From: Cobetia marina
GTDB taxonomy: Bacteria; Pseudomonadota; Gammaproteobacteria; Pseudomonadales; Halomonadaceae
Reading direction: 5' to 3'
DNA: 64,000 nucleotides
NCBI RefSeq assembly: GCF_001720485.1
Contig: NZ_CP017114.1
Coordinates: 1,612,001-1,676,000 of the forward strand
In this document: positions 36,445-46,005 of the stretch, in pieces
How the letters are laid out: each line of letters begins with the position of its first letter
How positions within the stretch are numbered: the first letter of the stretch is position 1
Translations under genes and position numbers: made by a program
Notes under the pieces: generated by a model
Told to the model about the DNA's origin: nothing
Seen by the model: the letters and a program-made list of their open reading frames with translations, nothing else
Databases searched by the model: none

Positions 36445-37500
36445 CTACAGGCCGAGTTCATCCATGGCGGTGAAGGTCTTCTGTTGGTAATCCTCGATCC
36501 AGGCATTGACCTCATCGCCGCCCAGCCAGCTGGGCGTGACGCCGACGCCCGTGATCCACTTCTGGAATTCCGGTGTCTCGTAGGCCGTGTGGTAGGCATT
36601 CTCCAGCGTGCTGACTACCTCATCCGGCGTGCCCTTGGGCACGGCCAGCACGATGAAGCTGCCGGTTTCCAGATTGCCACCCAGTTCACTCATCGGCGGC
36701 ACTTCCGGGTAGGCGGGGTTCTGCTCTGACGAGAATTCGACGATGCCCTGGGCATCCCCGGATTCCAGAATGCCGGAGAAGTCTCCCAGGCTCGAGATGG
36801 CACCGTCGATCTCGCCGGACAGCAGTGCCTCGGCTTCGGCGGTGGAAGAGCCCGGATAGGTGATGACATTGAATTCGACACCGGCTGCGGCTTCCAGGCG
36901 GCGAACTGCCAGGTAGGGGCCGGAACCTCGCGGAGCGACACCGATACGCACGGTACCGGGGTTGGCGCGTGCCGCCTCGATCAGCTGCTCATAATTCTCG
37001 TAACCGGATTGCTTGGATACCACGATGGCGTCCGCTTCCTTGGTGATGCGAGCGAAGGGAATCATGCGGTCCAGCGAGTAGCCGGGCACCAGGTTGCCGC
37101 GAGGCAGGGTGATGATGCTGTCATAGGTCATCACGCCGACGGTATGGCCATCCGGACGGGCCTTGCTGAGTTGCATCAGGCCGGTGGCGGTGATGGCACC
37201 CCCGATGTTCTCGACGTAGATCGATTTCGGCAGGTCCTGCTCGGCCAGGTTACTGATCTTGCGGCTGATGGCATCGGCGCCGCCGCCGGCGGGCCACGGC
37301 ACGATCAGTCGGATGTCACGCACCGGATAGTCGGCCTGGACACCGGTGCTGACGAAGGGCGAGGCCGCGACCATGCCGGACAGGGCAATCGGGGCGAGCA
37401 ACGCCAGCAGTGAACGGGAGCGGGTCCTTGAGCGAGCGCTCGGTGTGAGACGACGTGAGTTGGCTTGACGGGTGTCTTGGCGATTGTCTTGACAGAGCAT
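36445..37500 (-). CDS. tctC: TTT periplasmic substrate-binding protein, TctC/Bug family
   Basis: A 351-residue secreted binding protein. A basic N-terminus and hydrophobic segment (S-L-L-A-L-L-A-P-I-A-L-S-G-M-V-A-A) form the signal; the mature domain opens with I-R-L-I-V-P-W-P-A-G-G-G-A-D, the Bug-family ligand loop, and continues with G-V-A-P-R-G-S-G-P. It delivers a carboxylate to TctAB. GGAG lies about 7 bases before ATG 37500. The long N-terminal arm of about 30 residues before the hydrophobic core is unusual; an internal start is possible but none has a better ribosome site. Confidence 0.9.
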   Translation of the reverse strand: MLCQDNRQDTRQANSRRLTPSARSRTRSRSLLALLAPIALSGMVAASPFVSTGVQADYPVRDIRLIVPWPAGGGADAISRKISNLAEQDLPKSIYVENIGGAITATGLMQLSKARPDGHTVGVMTYDSIITLPRGNLVPGYSLDRMIPFARITKEADAIVVSKQSGYENYEQLIEAARANPGTVRIGVAPRGSGPYLAVRRLEAAAGVEFNVITYPGSSTAEAEALLSGEIDGAISSLGDFSGILESGDAQGIVEFSSEQNPAYPEVPPMSELGGNLETGSFIVLAVPKGTPDEVVSTLENAYHTAYETPEFQKWITGVGVTPSWLGGDEVNAWIEDYQQKTFTAMDELGL

Positions 37501-37631
37501 GGCACGACTCCAGTGTTGTTATGGTTGTGGTCACTCGATACGCATTGATGCAGGAGGGGCGGTGGACGACAGGCCGGCGTGACCTGTCGTCCGGGGCTAC
37601 CGTGGACAAGACGGTATGGGCGACATGCAGA

Positions 37632-38378
37632 TTACTGCTTGGCTGCCATGTAGCGTTCGAATTCTGCGCGGGCCTCGTCCGTCGGCGGATACAGGCCGAT
37701 CACGGGCGTGCCGTTACGGACTTTCTCCAGCACGTAATCTTCGAAATCTTCCATCTGACTGGCTTCCTCGGCGATCTCGTCGGCCAACTCAAGCGGGATG
37801 ACCATCACGCCATCGGCGTCGCCCACCAGCACGTCGCCCGGGAAGACCGGCACGCCGCCGCAACCGATCGGCACCTGCAACTCTACTGCATGGTGCTTGG
37901 TCAGGTTGGTCGGGGCGCTGGGCTTGGCGCAGAAGATCGGCAGGTTCATCTCGGCAGCGGCGCCGGAATCCCGGATGCCGGCGTCGGAGACGAAACCGGC
38001 GCACTGACGATACTCCAGGCGGGTCAGCAGGATGCTGCCAGCACTGGCGGCCGAGGCATCCTGACGGCAGTCAGACACCATGACATGCCCGGACGGGACG
38101 GTTTCCACCGCCAGGCGCTGCGGGTGCTTGGGATCGCGGAAGGCGGCGACGGTGTCGATGTCTTCGCGTGCCGGGATATAACGCAGTGTGAAGGCCTGGC
38201 CCACCATGTGAGTCGTCTTGCGGTTCATCTGCACCACGTTCTGGATGAAGGTGTTTCGCAGGCCACGCTTGAAGAGCAGGGTGTGCAGAGAGGCGGTGGA
38301 AGCGCGCATCAAACGCTCGCGGGTCACGGAGGAGAGCTCGGCGTAGCTGGCGTGCTCGGTAGAAGTAATGGCAGTCAT
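37632..38378 (-). CDS. RraA-family protein (aldolase-like, regulator of RNase E fold)
   Basis: A 248-residue protein of the RraA/HMG-aldolase fold. The G-x-x-x-D-G... region is seen as V-S-D-A-G-I-R-D-S and the conserved G-D-V-L-V-G-D-A-D-G-V-M-V-I-P near residue 190, with likely metal-binding Asp. Members that sit in sugar-acid operons are thought to act as retro-aldolases or decarboxylases on 2-keto acids rather than as RNase E inhibitors. Being first gene of a tct operon supports catabolism. Longer than E. coli RraA (161 residues) at the N-terminus. The exact reaction is unknown. Confidence 0.75.
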   Translation of the reverse strand: MTAITSTEHASYAELSSVTRERLMRASTASLHTLLFKRGLRNTFIQNVVQMNRKTTHMVGQAFTLRYIPAREDIDTVAAFRDPKHPQRLAVETVPSGHVMVSDCRQDASAASAGSILLTRLEYRQCAGFVSDAGIRDSGAAAEMNLPIFCAKPSAPTNLTKHHAVELQVPIGCGGVPVFPGDVLVGDADGVMVIPLELADEIAEEASQMEDFEDYVLEKVRNGTPVIGLYPPTDEARAEFERYMAAKQ

Positions 38379-38481
38379 ATGGCGTCCGTCGTCAGTCTAT
38401 GGGTAAGGAGGCTCGGCTCTCGGCAACGTGCCTGGCCAGAGTGATCAGTCGACACGTGCGTCTGATGGGGTTTCCGAGATC

Positions 38482-38530
38482 ACTATAGGGGGCTTGAGAT
38501 GACTGATCAAACAAATATTGACAACTTTGG
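38482..38530 (-). promoter_or_regulatory. Promoter and shared operator-like motif upstream of the rraA-like/tct operon
   Basis: On the minus strand, TTGATC (38505-38510) and TATAGT (38482-38487) with a 17-base spacer make a good promoter. Touching the -35 on its upstream side is AGTTGT-CAATA-TTTGTT (within 38508-38530), one of four closely matching copies in this locus (others at 38822, 49894 and 50254). Confidence 0.7.
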
Positions 38531-38656
38531 ATGATCAATAAGTCTAGTGTCGGAAGCGAAAATGGCACTCATCACCATGGCTGACCGGCATGGCACGCGA
38601 AGGACGTCGTGGGGCACGCGAGCGTCACGTTCTGCTCTCGTTACTCGTAATGTCGC

Positions 38657-38674
38657 TCAATATGTTGATATTGA
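38657..38674. promoter_or_regulatory. Perfect 7-bp inverted repeat in the rraA-uxuA gap
   Basis: TCAATAT-GTTG-ATATTGA lies midway in the 505-base divergent region 38379-38883. It is operator-like and distinct from the shared motif. No gene is seen in this gap; short frames there look spurious. Confidence 0.5.
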
Positions 38675-38821
38675 TGGATTTATTTTGTGGGTGTCAGTGC
38701 GAGAGGTGGTCTCGCCCAGTCCCACGATACGGCTTTCCGGTGAGGAAGCATGTCGGTGGCAGGAAGCGACATGAGCCGGTTCGTCATCGCCAGCGACATA
38801 GGTCGCATGGCAGCACCTGAC

Positions 38822-38843
38822 ACAAGTTGTCATATTTTGTTGG
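38822..38843 (+). promoter_or_regulatory. Shared operator-like motif upstream of uxuA
   Basis: AGTTGT-CATAT-TTTGTT lies 40-60 bases before the uxuA start on the plus strand. It overlaps a possible -10 (TATTTT), so binding here would be expected to block or modulate uxuA transcription. Confidence 0.65.
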
Positions 38844-38883
38844 TGGGTGTTGTCCGCCCCTTTTTGACCGTCAAGGAGATGAC

Positions 38884-40059
38884 ATGGAAGCGACATGGCG
38901 CTGGTTCGGTCCCGAGGATCCCATCACGCTCGAGGAAATTCGTCAGACTGGCGCGACAGGTATCGTCACGGCGCTGCATGAGATACCCAATGGCGAGGTC
39001 TGGCCGTTGGCCGCCATTCGCGAGCGCAAGGCGCAGATCGAGGCGGCCGGTCTCAGGTGGTCGGTGGTCGAGAGCATTCCGGTGCATGAGAGCATCAAGC
39101 AGGCAGCGCCCGGCAGTGATCGCCATATCGCCAATTACCAGCAGTCGCTGCGCCATCTGGCGGAGTGCGGCATCACCACGGTGTGCTACAACTTCATGCC
39201 GGTACTGGACTGGACGCGCACCGATCTCGCCTGGCAGCTGCCGGAAGGTGGCACGGCCCTGCGCTTCGATCAGGATGCCTTCGCAGCCTTTGATCTCTAT
39301 CTGCTGGAGCGCCCCGGTGCCGAGCGCGAATACACCAGCGAGGAGCAGCAGGCCGCGCGGCAGCATCTCGAAACACTGGATGATGCCGGTCGCGAGAGGC
39401 TGATCCGCACCATCATTGCAGGACTGCCCGGTGCAGAAGAGGGCTACAGCCTGGCGGAATTCCGCGCCGCACTGGCAGCCTATGACGGAATTGACGCCGC
39501 GCGCCTGCGCCAGCATCTGGCCACCTTCCTCAAGGCCATCGTGCCGGTGGCGGAAGAGGTCGGCATTCGACTGGCCATTCACCCCGATGATCCGCCACGG
39601 CCGATGTTTGGCCTGCCGCGCGTGGTCTCGAGCATGGTGGATGCCGACTGGCTGCTGGGTGTCGTGCCCAGCCCGGCCAATGGCCTGACATTCTGTACCG
39701 GCTCCTACGGTGCCAATCCGGATATTGATCTCAGCATCATGGCGCGCCGCTTTGCCTCTCACATCCACTTCGCTCATCTCAGAGCCACCGGGCGTGACAG
39801 CGAGGACAAGCGCTCCTTCCATGAAGCACAGCATCTCGAGGGGGATCTGGACATGGTGGAGATCATCCGTGTGCTGGTGGCAGAAGAGCGCCGCCGCCTG
39901 GCGTCTGGTGGAGCCCCCCTGCCGATGCGCCCGGACCATGGCCACCACATCCTGGACGATGCACGCCGCGAGACCCGCCCGGGGTACCCGCTGTATGGGC
40001 GCATGAAAGGGCTGGCGGAAATCCGTGGCCTCGAGATGGCGATCCAAAGACTGGCCTGA
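38884..40059 (+). CDS. uxuA: Mannonate dehydratase
   Basis: A 391-residue TIM-barrel enzyme close to the size of E. coli UxuA (394). It converts D-mannonate to 2-keto-3-deoxy-D-gluconate. Features are M-E-x-T-W-R-W-F-G-P-x-D-P at the N-terminus, [13 protein letters not shown] near 115, I-H-P-D-D-P-P-R near 232 and M-R-P-D-H-G-H near 350, with the metal-binding His and Asp residues. AAGGAG lies 5-6 bases before ATG 38884. It is divergent from the rraA-like/tct operon and ends in a shared bidirectional terminator. No uxuB (fructuronate reductase) of the usual family is seen in the window. Confidence 0.96.
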   Translation: MEATWRWFGPEDPITLEEIRQTGATGIVTALHEIPNGEVWPLAAIRERKAQIEAAGLRWSVVESIPVHESIKQAAPGSDRHIANYQQSLRHLAECGITTVCYNFMPVLDWTRTDLAWQLPEGGTALRFDQDAFAAFDLYLLERPGAEREYTSEEQQAARQHLETLDDAGRERLIRTIIAGLPGAEEGYSLAEFRAALAAYDGIDAARLRQHLATFLKAIVPVAEEVGIRLAIHPDDPPRPMFGLPRVVSSMVDADWLLGVVPSPANGLTFCTGSYGANPDIDLSIMARRFASHIHFAHLRATGRDSEDKRSFHEAQHLEGDLDMVEIIRVLVAEERRRLASGGAPLPMRPDHGHHILDDARRETRPGYPLYGRMKGLAEIRGLEMAIQRLA

Positions 40060-40080
40060 CGGCGGGTACGCCACTCAAAC

Positions 40081-40122
40081 AAGAACGGCCACCCCGGTGT
40101 CTAGACCGGGGTGGCCGTTCTT
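40081..40122. terminator. Perfect 18-bp bidirectional terminator
   Basis: Arms 40081-40098 and 40105-40122 are exact complements with a GC-rich core (CCACCCCGGT) and AAGAAC/GTTCTT ends. It serves uxuA on the plus strand and the convergent TRAP operon on the minus strand. Confidence 0.85.
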
Positions 40123-40165
40123 GTTCATGAGGCCAGACAGACATGTCTGTCTGGCCAGGGAGCTG

Positions 40166-41473
40166 CTAGACGAAATCAGGGGCGATCAGGCGCGGGATCG
40201 CAAGCACGAATTCCGGGAACAGGATCATCAACACGATCACGGCCAGCATCACGCCCAGGTACAGCATGGTGGTCGCCATGGCCTTGAGCAGGGGGATGCC
40301 GCCGATCTTGGCGGAAATCATCAGACATAGGCCGTAGGGCGGCGTGATCAGCCCCAGGCCCAGCGCCATGACGCCGATGACACCGAACTGCACGGGGTGC
40401 ACGCCTGCCGCCATCGCCAGCGGGTAGAAGATGGGTGCCATGATCGCCATCGCGGGCAGGGCGTCCATGAAGGTGCCGATCACCAGCAGCACGATGGTCA
40501 TCACGATGAGCAGCACGGTCGGGTCCGTGATGCTGACGCCCGCCATCAGCTTCGGCGGAATCTGATAGAAGCTGATCAGATACCCGAAGATGGCCGCGCC
40601 CACCAGACTGAACAGCGACAGCGAGCACAGCCTGACGGTGTCGGTGGAGGCATTGAGCAGCTTGGTGAGATCCAGCTCGCGATAGATCACGAAGCCCAGC
40701 ACCAGTGCGTAGACCACCGCGATCACCGCGGCTTCGGTCGGCGTCACGATGCCCAGGGTGATGCCGCCGATGATCACGATCGGAATCCCTGAGGCCAGCA
40801 GACCATCCTTGCCGGAGCTTGCCAGCTCCTTGAGGGTGGCACGCTTGCGTACCGGCACGTTGTAGCGGCGCACGTAGCGGGTATTGAGCAGCAGCTGAGC
40901 CACGCCGATCATCACGCCGGGCAGAATGCCGCCGAGAAACAGGCCGGCGATCGACGTGTTGGTCAGCGCACCCCAGACGATCATGTTGATCGACGGCGGG
41001 ATGATGGTGCCCATCACGGAGGACGCGGCAGTGACCGCGACGGCGAAGCTGACCGGATAGCCTTCGCGCTTCATGGCCGGAATCAGTACCGTGCCCACGC
41101 CGGCACTGTCAGCGGTGGAGGAGCCGGAGACCCCGGCGAACAGCATGCTGACCAGCACATTGACGTGAGCCAGCGCACCACGGAAGTGGCCGACCAGTCG
41201 CATGCACAGCGTGATCAGGCGGTCGGTGATCCTCGCGGCATTCATCAGGTTGCCGGCGAGCAGGAACAGCGGCACGGCCAGCAGCACGAAGGAATCCATG
41301 CCGTTGTACATGCGCTGGAACATGATCCAGTAGGTCAGACGCGGGTCCAGCAGGATCAGCGTGGTCGCCGTCAGCACCAATGCCATGGCGATGGGAATGC
41401 CGATCACGATCAGGATGCCCAGCACGCCGAACAGCAGCCAGGGCATCAGGTAGAGCCAGTCCATTGGCATCAT
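40166..41473 (-). CDS. dctM: TRAP transporter large permease, DctM family
   Basis: A 435-residue inner-membrane protein with about 12 spans. Hallmarks are V-P-L-F-L-L-A-G-N-L-M-N near residue 66, A-G-V-S-G-S-S-T-A-D-S-A-G near 113, I-P-P-S-I-N-M-I near 157 and L-I-T-P-P-Y-G-L near 375. It forms the sodium-driven import channel with DctQ for a solute delivered by DctP. Its start overlaps dctQ's stop by 4 bases and has GGAG upstream. Neighbouring KdgK, UxuA and dehydrogenases suggest a uronate or aldonate. Confidence 0.95.
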   Translation of the reverse strand: MMPMDWLYLMPWLLFGVLGILIVIGIPIAMALVLTATTLILLDPRLTYWIMFQRMYNGMDSFVLLAVPLFLLAGNLMNAARITDRLITLCMRLVGHFRGALAHVNVLVSMLFAGVSGSSTADSAGVGTVLIPAMKREGYPVSFAVAVTAASSVMGTIIPPSINMIVWGALTNTSIAGLFLGGILPGVMIGVAQLLLNTRYVRRYNVPVRKRATLKELASSGKDGLLASGIPIVIIGGITLGIVTPTEAAVIAVVYALVLGFVIYRELDLTKLLNASTDTVRLCSLSLFSLVGAAIFGYLISFYQIPPKLMAGVSITDPTVLLIVMTIVLLVIGTFMDALPAMAIMAPIFYPLAMAAGVHPVQFGVIGVMALGLGLITPPYGLCLMISAKIGGIPLLKAMATTMLYLGVMLAVIVLMILFPEFVLAIPRLIAPDFV

Positions 41474-42087
41474 GGCAGTGTTCTCCGGTCAGTGGCGTCA
41501 TGCGCATGGCCGGCGATGACGGGGGACAGGACGGCCTGCGTCTCCTCCGGCGTCGCCAGTTCTTCCGCCTCGTTGGGCGTATTGAGTGCCGCCTCCATGG
41601 CGGTCATGCCGTAGAGCCAGGCATGCAAGAGTCGCTGCAGACTGAACAGCACGATGAAGACGCCACTGACGGTGAACACCGAATAGACGTAGATCATCGA
41701 CAGCCCCGAGGCCATGGCACTGCGGCGCAAGCCCGACAGCGCGAAGTCCTTGCCGTGGACGATGAACAGTACCCCCAGCAGCAGGCAGGCGAGATCACGG
41801 ATCCAGCGCGTGACGAGGTCGGCGCGACTGCCGCGAGGGAAGGCTTCGAGCACGAAGTGATCGGCATGCAGCACCCCGACGGCGGTGCCCAGCATCACCA
41901 TCCACTGGAAGGCGAAGCGGCTGAATTCCTCGGTCCAGAACAGGCGAGGCAGGAAGGCCAGGTTGCGACTGGCGATCTGATAGATGATGAAGACGATGAA
42001 GCTTGCCAGCAGCACCAGCAAGACGAGATAGAGCAGACGTTCGAGCGTCCGGTTCAGGCGTGAGAGCCCTGCGAGCACAGAAGGCAT
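41470..42087 (-). CDS. dctQ: TRAP transporter small permease, DctQ family
   Basis: A 205-residue membrane protein with four spans, starting M-P-S-V-L-A-G-L and including the conserved W-T-E-E-F-S-R-F-A-F-Q-W near residue 51 and H-A-D-H-F. A polar C-terminal tail of about 45 residues extends beyond the fourth span, longer than usual. GAGGA lies 7 bases before ATG. It sits between dctP and dctM in the standard order. Confidence 0.9.
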   Translation of the reverse strand: MPSVLAGLSRLNRTLERLLYLVLLVLLASFIVFIIYQIASRNLAFLPRLFWTEEFSRFAFQWMVMLGTAVGVLHADHFVLEAFPRGSRADLVTRWIRDLACLLLGVLFIVHGKDFALSGLRRSAMASGLSMIYVYSVFTVSGVFIVLFSLQRLLHAWLYGMTAMEAALNTPNEAEELATPEETQAVLSPVIAGHAHDATDRRTLP

Positions 42088-42242
42088 GGCACTGTCCTCT
42101 CAAGAAGAGTGCGAGGGAAGGAGAGCGACGACACGAGAGTGATGACACGCGAGGTGACGTGCGCCAGGGGCAGAGGAAGGTGGCGGGGCGCCTGTCCTGA
42201 GGCCAGAGTTGGCTGCAGGTGAGGCGCCCCGCCTGACATGCC

Positions 42243-43307
42243 TTATCTGACGGCGCGTACCTTGTCGTAGATGTCCTGCAGACCCATCTCGGCGATCACT
42301 TCCTTGAGCGGCTCGGCGACGATCTCCTGCATGCGCTCACGGTCGATCTCATGCAGCTTGGCACCCTGCTTCTCCAGCTCCGCGAGGGCTGCCGCGTCCT
42401 GCTCCAGCTGCACCTTGCGGGCGTAGGCCGCCGCTTCGTGCGCGGATTCCATCAATGTCTGCTGTTGCTGCTCATCCAGGTTGTCCCAGGACATCTTGGA
42501 CATGGTCAGCAGGCGCACGGTGATGTCGTGCTCGGACAGCGCGATGTTGGGGGCGACTTCGTGGAAGCGCATGCGCAGTGTCCATTCCGGCTCATTGAGC
42601 AGGCCGTGGATCGCGCCCAGCTGGATGGCGGTGTAGATCTCCTTCCAGGCCACCACGCTCGGTTCGACCCCGAGTGCCTGCCAGGCGACGATCAACGGCT
42701 TGGTCGGATTGGTGCGCAGCTTGAGGCCCTTAAGGTCATCGAGTGAGGTGACTTCGCGCGAGCTGACGATGTGACGCTTGCCGCCACCGAAATAGGCCAG
42801 CACCTTCACATCGGTCTCGTCACTGATCTTCTGGGCGATTTCTTCCCCGACCTCGCCATCCAGCACCTTCTGCCAGTGGTCGACATCGCGATACAGGAAC
42901 GGGATGGTGAACACGTTGGCGGTGGGCGAGAAATCCGTGATCAGCCCGGGGCTGACGATGGACATGTCCAGCGCGCCGGCCATCTGCTGCTCGAACATCT
43001 CGGTTTCATGGCCCAGTACCGAGTTGCCCATGATGGTCATGGTGATGTCGCCATCGGTCTTCTCGGCGAGCAGGTCTCGCAGGCGCTCGGCGCCGAGCTG
43101 GTAGGCGGTATCTTCGGTGCCGGCGTGGCCGAAGCGCAGCTCCATTGCCTGGGCGCTGGCCGAGAAGCCGAGCGTGGCGCCCAGCAGGGTGCCGGTGGTG
43201 GCCGCGACGGCCAGCCCCTTGCTCAGCCCTCTGGACAGTCGGGTGCCCACAGGTGAGCGCTGGGAAATGGCAGGGGTGGACGTAGTTGGATTGATCCAAT
43301 TCAGCAT
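42243..43307 (-). CDS. dctP: TRAP transporter periplasmic solute-binding protein, DctP family
   Basis: A 354-residue secreted binding protein. A signal with hydrophobic core G-L-A-V-A-A-T-T-G-T-L-L-G-A ends near A-Q-A-M; the mature part begins L-R-F-G-H-A-G-T-E-D. The conserved L-K-G-L-K-L-R-T-N-P-T-K-P contains the Arg that binds the ligand carboxylate. ATG 43307 is preferred (AGGAAAA upstream, good signal); the frame runs on to 43424. The signal region is longer than typical (about 55 residues). First gene of dctPQM. Confidence 0.93.
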   Translation of the reverse strand: MLNWINPTTSTPAISQRSPVGTRLSRGLSKGLAVAATTGTLLGATLGFSASAQAMELRFGHAGTEDTAYQLGAERLRDLLAEKTDGDITMTIMGNSVLGHETEMFEQQMAGALDMSIVSPGLITDFSPTANVFTIPFLYRDVDHWQKVLDGEVGEEIAQKISDETDVKVLAYFGGGKRHIVSSREVTSLDDLKGLKLRTNPTKPLIVAWQALGVEPSVVAWKEIYTAIQLGAIHGLLNEPEWTLRMRFHEVAPNIALSEHDITVRLLTMSKMSWDNLDEQQQQTLMESAHEAAAYARKVQLEQDAAALAELEKQGAKLHEIDRERMQEIVAEPLKEVIAEMGLQDIYDKVRAVR

Positions 43308-43490
43308 GATGGCGTTTTCCTTGGCGTTGTTTGTTGTTGTGCCTTGCGTCTTTCTGTCTTTCCGTCTTGCAGTTTTGCAGTCTTGCGGCTTGCCAGACCG
43401 GCAGTCTCCAGACGGCCGGTCCATGCTCGGGGTTGCGCGGCCAGCCGATGCTCTCCAGGCATGACTCGCTGTTCAGAGAAAGCGTTGGCG

Positions 43491-44618
43491 TCAGTCCGGG
43501 CGAGGCATCTCGACGATGGCGTCGTCAGGACTCCCGCAGGAGCGGCGTATCTTGAGTTCCGGCGGCATGATGACGCTTTCTCGCTCGCCGCCGGGATTGG
43601 CGATCCGTCGCAATGCCAGTCGCGCCGCCTGCTCCCCGATGGCGTAGGGGTGCGTGGCGATACTGGTCAGGGGCGGGTCGCCCAGTTCGGCTTCCTCGAC
43701 ATCATCGGTGCCGATCACGGCACAGTCGCGACCGGGTTCCAGCCCCATCTGGCGCAGGCCCAGCATGGCACCGAAGGCCACGAGGTCGTTGTGGCAGACC
43801 ACGGCCGTCGGGCGAGGGCTTTCCTGCATCAGGGTCTTGATCAGCTCATGGCCGACGCGCCGCGTCACGCCATTGCCGCGCACCAGGCGGCGATAGCTCA
43901 GGCCGTGATGATCCAGCGCGGCCTGATAACCCAGCCAGCGGTCATGACTGACCGAGTGGTCCGCGCCGCCGATGAAGGCGATGCGCTGATGGCCCAGGCT
44001 GACGAGGTGATTGACGGCCATCTCGGCCACGCGCCGGAAATCGGTACCGGCGTAATCGAAGGGCGGGGCGTCCAGATAGCGCATCACCTGGATGCAGGGC
44101 ATGCCCCAGTCGGCCAGTTGATGGATCAGGTTCGGGTCTGAGTGTTCGGCGGGGCACAGCAACAGGCCATCGACACGATGTTCACGCATGCGCTCGATGA
44201 AGCGCTGCTGACGCTCAGGGGAATCCTCGCTGTTGGCGAGAAATGACACATAGCCTTCCTGATGCAGGGCGGCATCGATCCCCGCGACCATGGAGCCGAA
44301 GAAGGGGTTGGCGATGTCATAGACCACCACGCCCAGGGTCGCGGTGCGGCTGCCGCGCATGGCGGCGGCGCCACGGTTGTAGACGTAGCCCAGTGTCTTG
44401 ATGGAGTCCTGGACCTTCTCGCGGGTGCGTTTCGCCACCAGCGGGCTTTCGCGCAGCACCAGCGAGACCGTGCTGCGCGAGACCTTGGCATGTGCCGCGA
44501 TATCCTGAAGCGTGATGCTGCTCGAGGCGCTCTGTGATGACGGGACCTGTGATGACGGGGCCTGCGATGACACCGTGGCATCTGCCTTGGCCGGCGGTGT
44601 CGTGATGGGATCTTTCAT
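43491..44618 (-). CDS. LacI-family transcriptional regulator
   Basis: A 375-residue LacI regulator with helix-turn-helix I-T-L-Q-D-I-A-A-H-A-K-V-S-R-S-T-V-S-L-V-L-R (residues about 35-57) and a periplasmic-binding-like ligand domain. The N-terminal 34 residues are an unusual Ser/Gln/Pro stretch with S-S-Q-x-P repeated, encoded by 15-bp repeats at about 44529-44573. It lies between the ghrB-like gene and dctP, on the same strand. The likely inducer is a sugar acid of the locus. TTGGA-TGGT-TCCAA at 44681-44694, just upstream, could be its own operator. Confidence 0.9.
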   Translation of the reverse strand: MKDPITTPPAKADATVSSQAPSSQVPSSQSASSSITLQDIAAHAKVSRSTVSLVLRESPLVAKRTREKVQDSIKTLGYVYNRGAAAMRGSRTATLGVVVYDIANPFFGSMVAGIDAALHQEGYVSFLANSEDSPERQQRFIERMREHRVDGLLLCPAEHSDPNLIHQLADWGMPCIQVMRYLDAPPFDYAGTDFRRVAEMAVNHLVSLGHQRIAFIGGADHSVSHDRWLGYQAALDHHGLSYRRLVRGNGVTRRVGHELIKTLMQESPRPTAVVCHNDLVAFGAMLGLRQMGLEPGRDCAVIGTDDVEEAELGDPPLTSIATHPYAIGEQAARLALRRIANPGGERESVIMPPELKIRRSCGSPDDAIVEMPRPD

Positions 44619-44798
44619 GGCGTCTTCCCTGGGCGTTTTCTTGTTGTCATCCCGAACTCATGGCCGGGGTGGAGACGTTTTTGGATGGTTCCAAATCCAT
44701 GTCCAGAGCATAGAGCAATTCGCCCGCGCTCCCCTCAGCACTTTGGTCTGGCAGCCAAGTGTCGAAGGGGCGGCGTCACCGGTATGCCGGCCACCGGT

Positions 44799-45851
44799 CT
44801 ACCGGCGCGTCCAGCTGGCTTCATTGACCGCACTCAGCGGCGATTTCCCCGCCAGTGCCAACAGCAGGTTGTCCAGCGCACGTTGCGCCATGGCGCGGCG
44901 TGTCTCGTGGGTGGCAGAGCCGATGTGCGGCAGCGCCACGACCTGTGGCAGGCGCGTCAGCGGTGAACTTGCCGGAAGCGGCTCCTGCTCGAAGACATCC
45001 AGCCCGGCGCCGCGGATACCGCCACGCTCGAGACACTCGATCAAGGCCGCTTCATCGATGACACGCCCGCGGGCGATGTTGATCAGGATGGCGCTGGCGG
45101 GCATCAGTTCCAGCTCGCGTCTGCCGATCAGGCGTTCGGTCTGCTCGCTGAGCGGGACGGTGACGCAGACGAAATCGCTGGTCTTGAGCAAGGTGTCCAG
45201 TTCGACGCGGCTCGCGCCCAGTTCGCTCTCCAGCGCAGGCTTGGGGGAAGCATTCGAGTACTGGACCCGCATGCCGAAGCCGAGTGCACCGCGCCGCGCG
45301 ATCGCCGCGCCGATACGGCCCATGCCCACCATGCCGAGTGTCTTGCCGTGCACGTCCGTACCGAAGTGAGGCGGTGTGAGGCCATGTGTCCATTGGCCGT
45401 CGCGCACCATGTTGGCCAGCTCCACCGCGCGTCGTGCCGTGGCCATGATCAACAGGAAGCCGACATCGGCAGTGGTCTCGGTCAGCACGTCCGGGGTGTT
45501 GCACAGCAGGATGCCGCGCGCGTCCATCGCCTCAAGCGGGTAGTTGTCATAGCCCACGGAGACCGTGCAGATCACCCGCAGAGCGGGGGCGGCATCCAGC
45601 AGCGCTTCCGTGATCCTGTGTCCAGAGCAGATGAGTCCGTGGGCATCGTGCAGGGCGTCGTGCAGTGCCGCATCCAGCGCCTCGGCGCTGTCATGCCCCT
45701 CCAGCAGCACGACGTCATGCCGCTCGCGCAGGGTGGCCATCTGCTCATCATCCAGCGCCTTGAGCACCACGACCTTGCGGCGGGTCACGCACTCGTCAGC
45801 GTCACTTGTCATATGGCTGCTACCTCGGGCCGAGTAGTGCTGTGCATGCAT
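44799..45851 (-). CDS. D-2-hydroxyacid dehydrogenase (glyoxylate/hydroxypyruvate/2-ketogluconate reductase-like)
   Basis: A 350-residue NAD(P)H-dependent reductase of the D-isomer 2-hydroxyacid dehydrogenase family. The cofactor loop is G-M-V-G-M-G-R-I-G near residue 180. The catalytic Arg is in N-I-A-R-G-R-V-I-D-E, Glu in V-F-E-Q-E-P and His in L-P-H-I-G-S-A-T. It would reduce a 2-keto acid such as 2-ketogluconate or hydroxypyruvate. ATG 45851 is chosen because AAGGAGG sits 5 bases upstream; ATG 45812 is internal. It lies downstream of kdgK and upstream of lacI on the same strand. Confidence 0.88.
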   Translation of the reverse strand: MHAQHYSARGSSHMTSDADECVTRRKVVVLKALDDEQMATLRERHDVVLLEGHDSAEALDAALHDALHDAHGLICSGHRITEALLDAAPALRVICTVSVGYDNYPLEAMDARGILLCNTPDVLTETTADVGFLLIMATARRAVELANMVRDGQWTHGLTPPHFGTDVHGKTLGMVGMGRIGAAIARRGALGFGMRVQYSNASPKPALESELGASRVELDTLLKTSDFVCVTVPLSEQTERLIGRRELELMPASAILINIARGRVIDEAALIECLERGGIRGAGLDVFEQEPLPASSPLTRLPQVVALPHIGSATHETRRAMAQRALDNLLLALAGKSPLSAVNEASWTRR

Positions 45852-45906
45852 CCTTGCCTCCTTGAGAGCGTGGGCGATGAACTGACCGGCAGGCTGTCGT
45901 CAGGGG

Positions 45907-45981
45907 CGTGTCACCCCTGGTCGTGTCACCCTTGGTCGTGTCGCTACTGGTTGTGTCACCACTGGGTGTATCACCACTGGT
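45907..45981 (+). repeat. Five 15-bp tandem repeats (CGTGTCACCACTGGT family)
   Basis: Five 15-bp units run from 45907 to 45981 with a partial sixth (TGTCATTGG). Units differ at a few positions (for example CGTGTCACCCCTGGT, TGTATCACCACTGGT). They lie between the kdgK stop and the start of the hydroxyacid dehydrogenase gene. Confidence 0.9.
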
Positions 45982-46005
45982 TGTCATTGGAAATCGGCCG
46001 CGAAC

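Noticed and set aside
37632..38378. Plain RNase E inhibitor RraA
   Set aside because: It is much longer than RraA and heads a carboxylate-transport operon, so a catabolic aldolase-like role is more likely.
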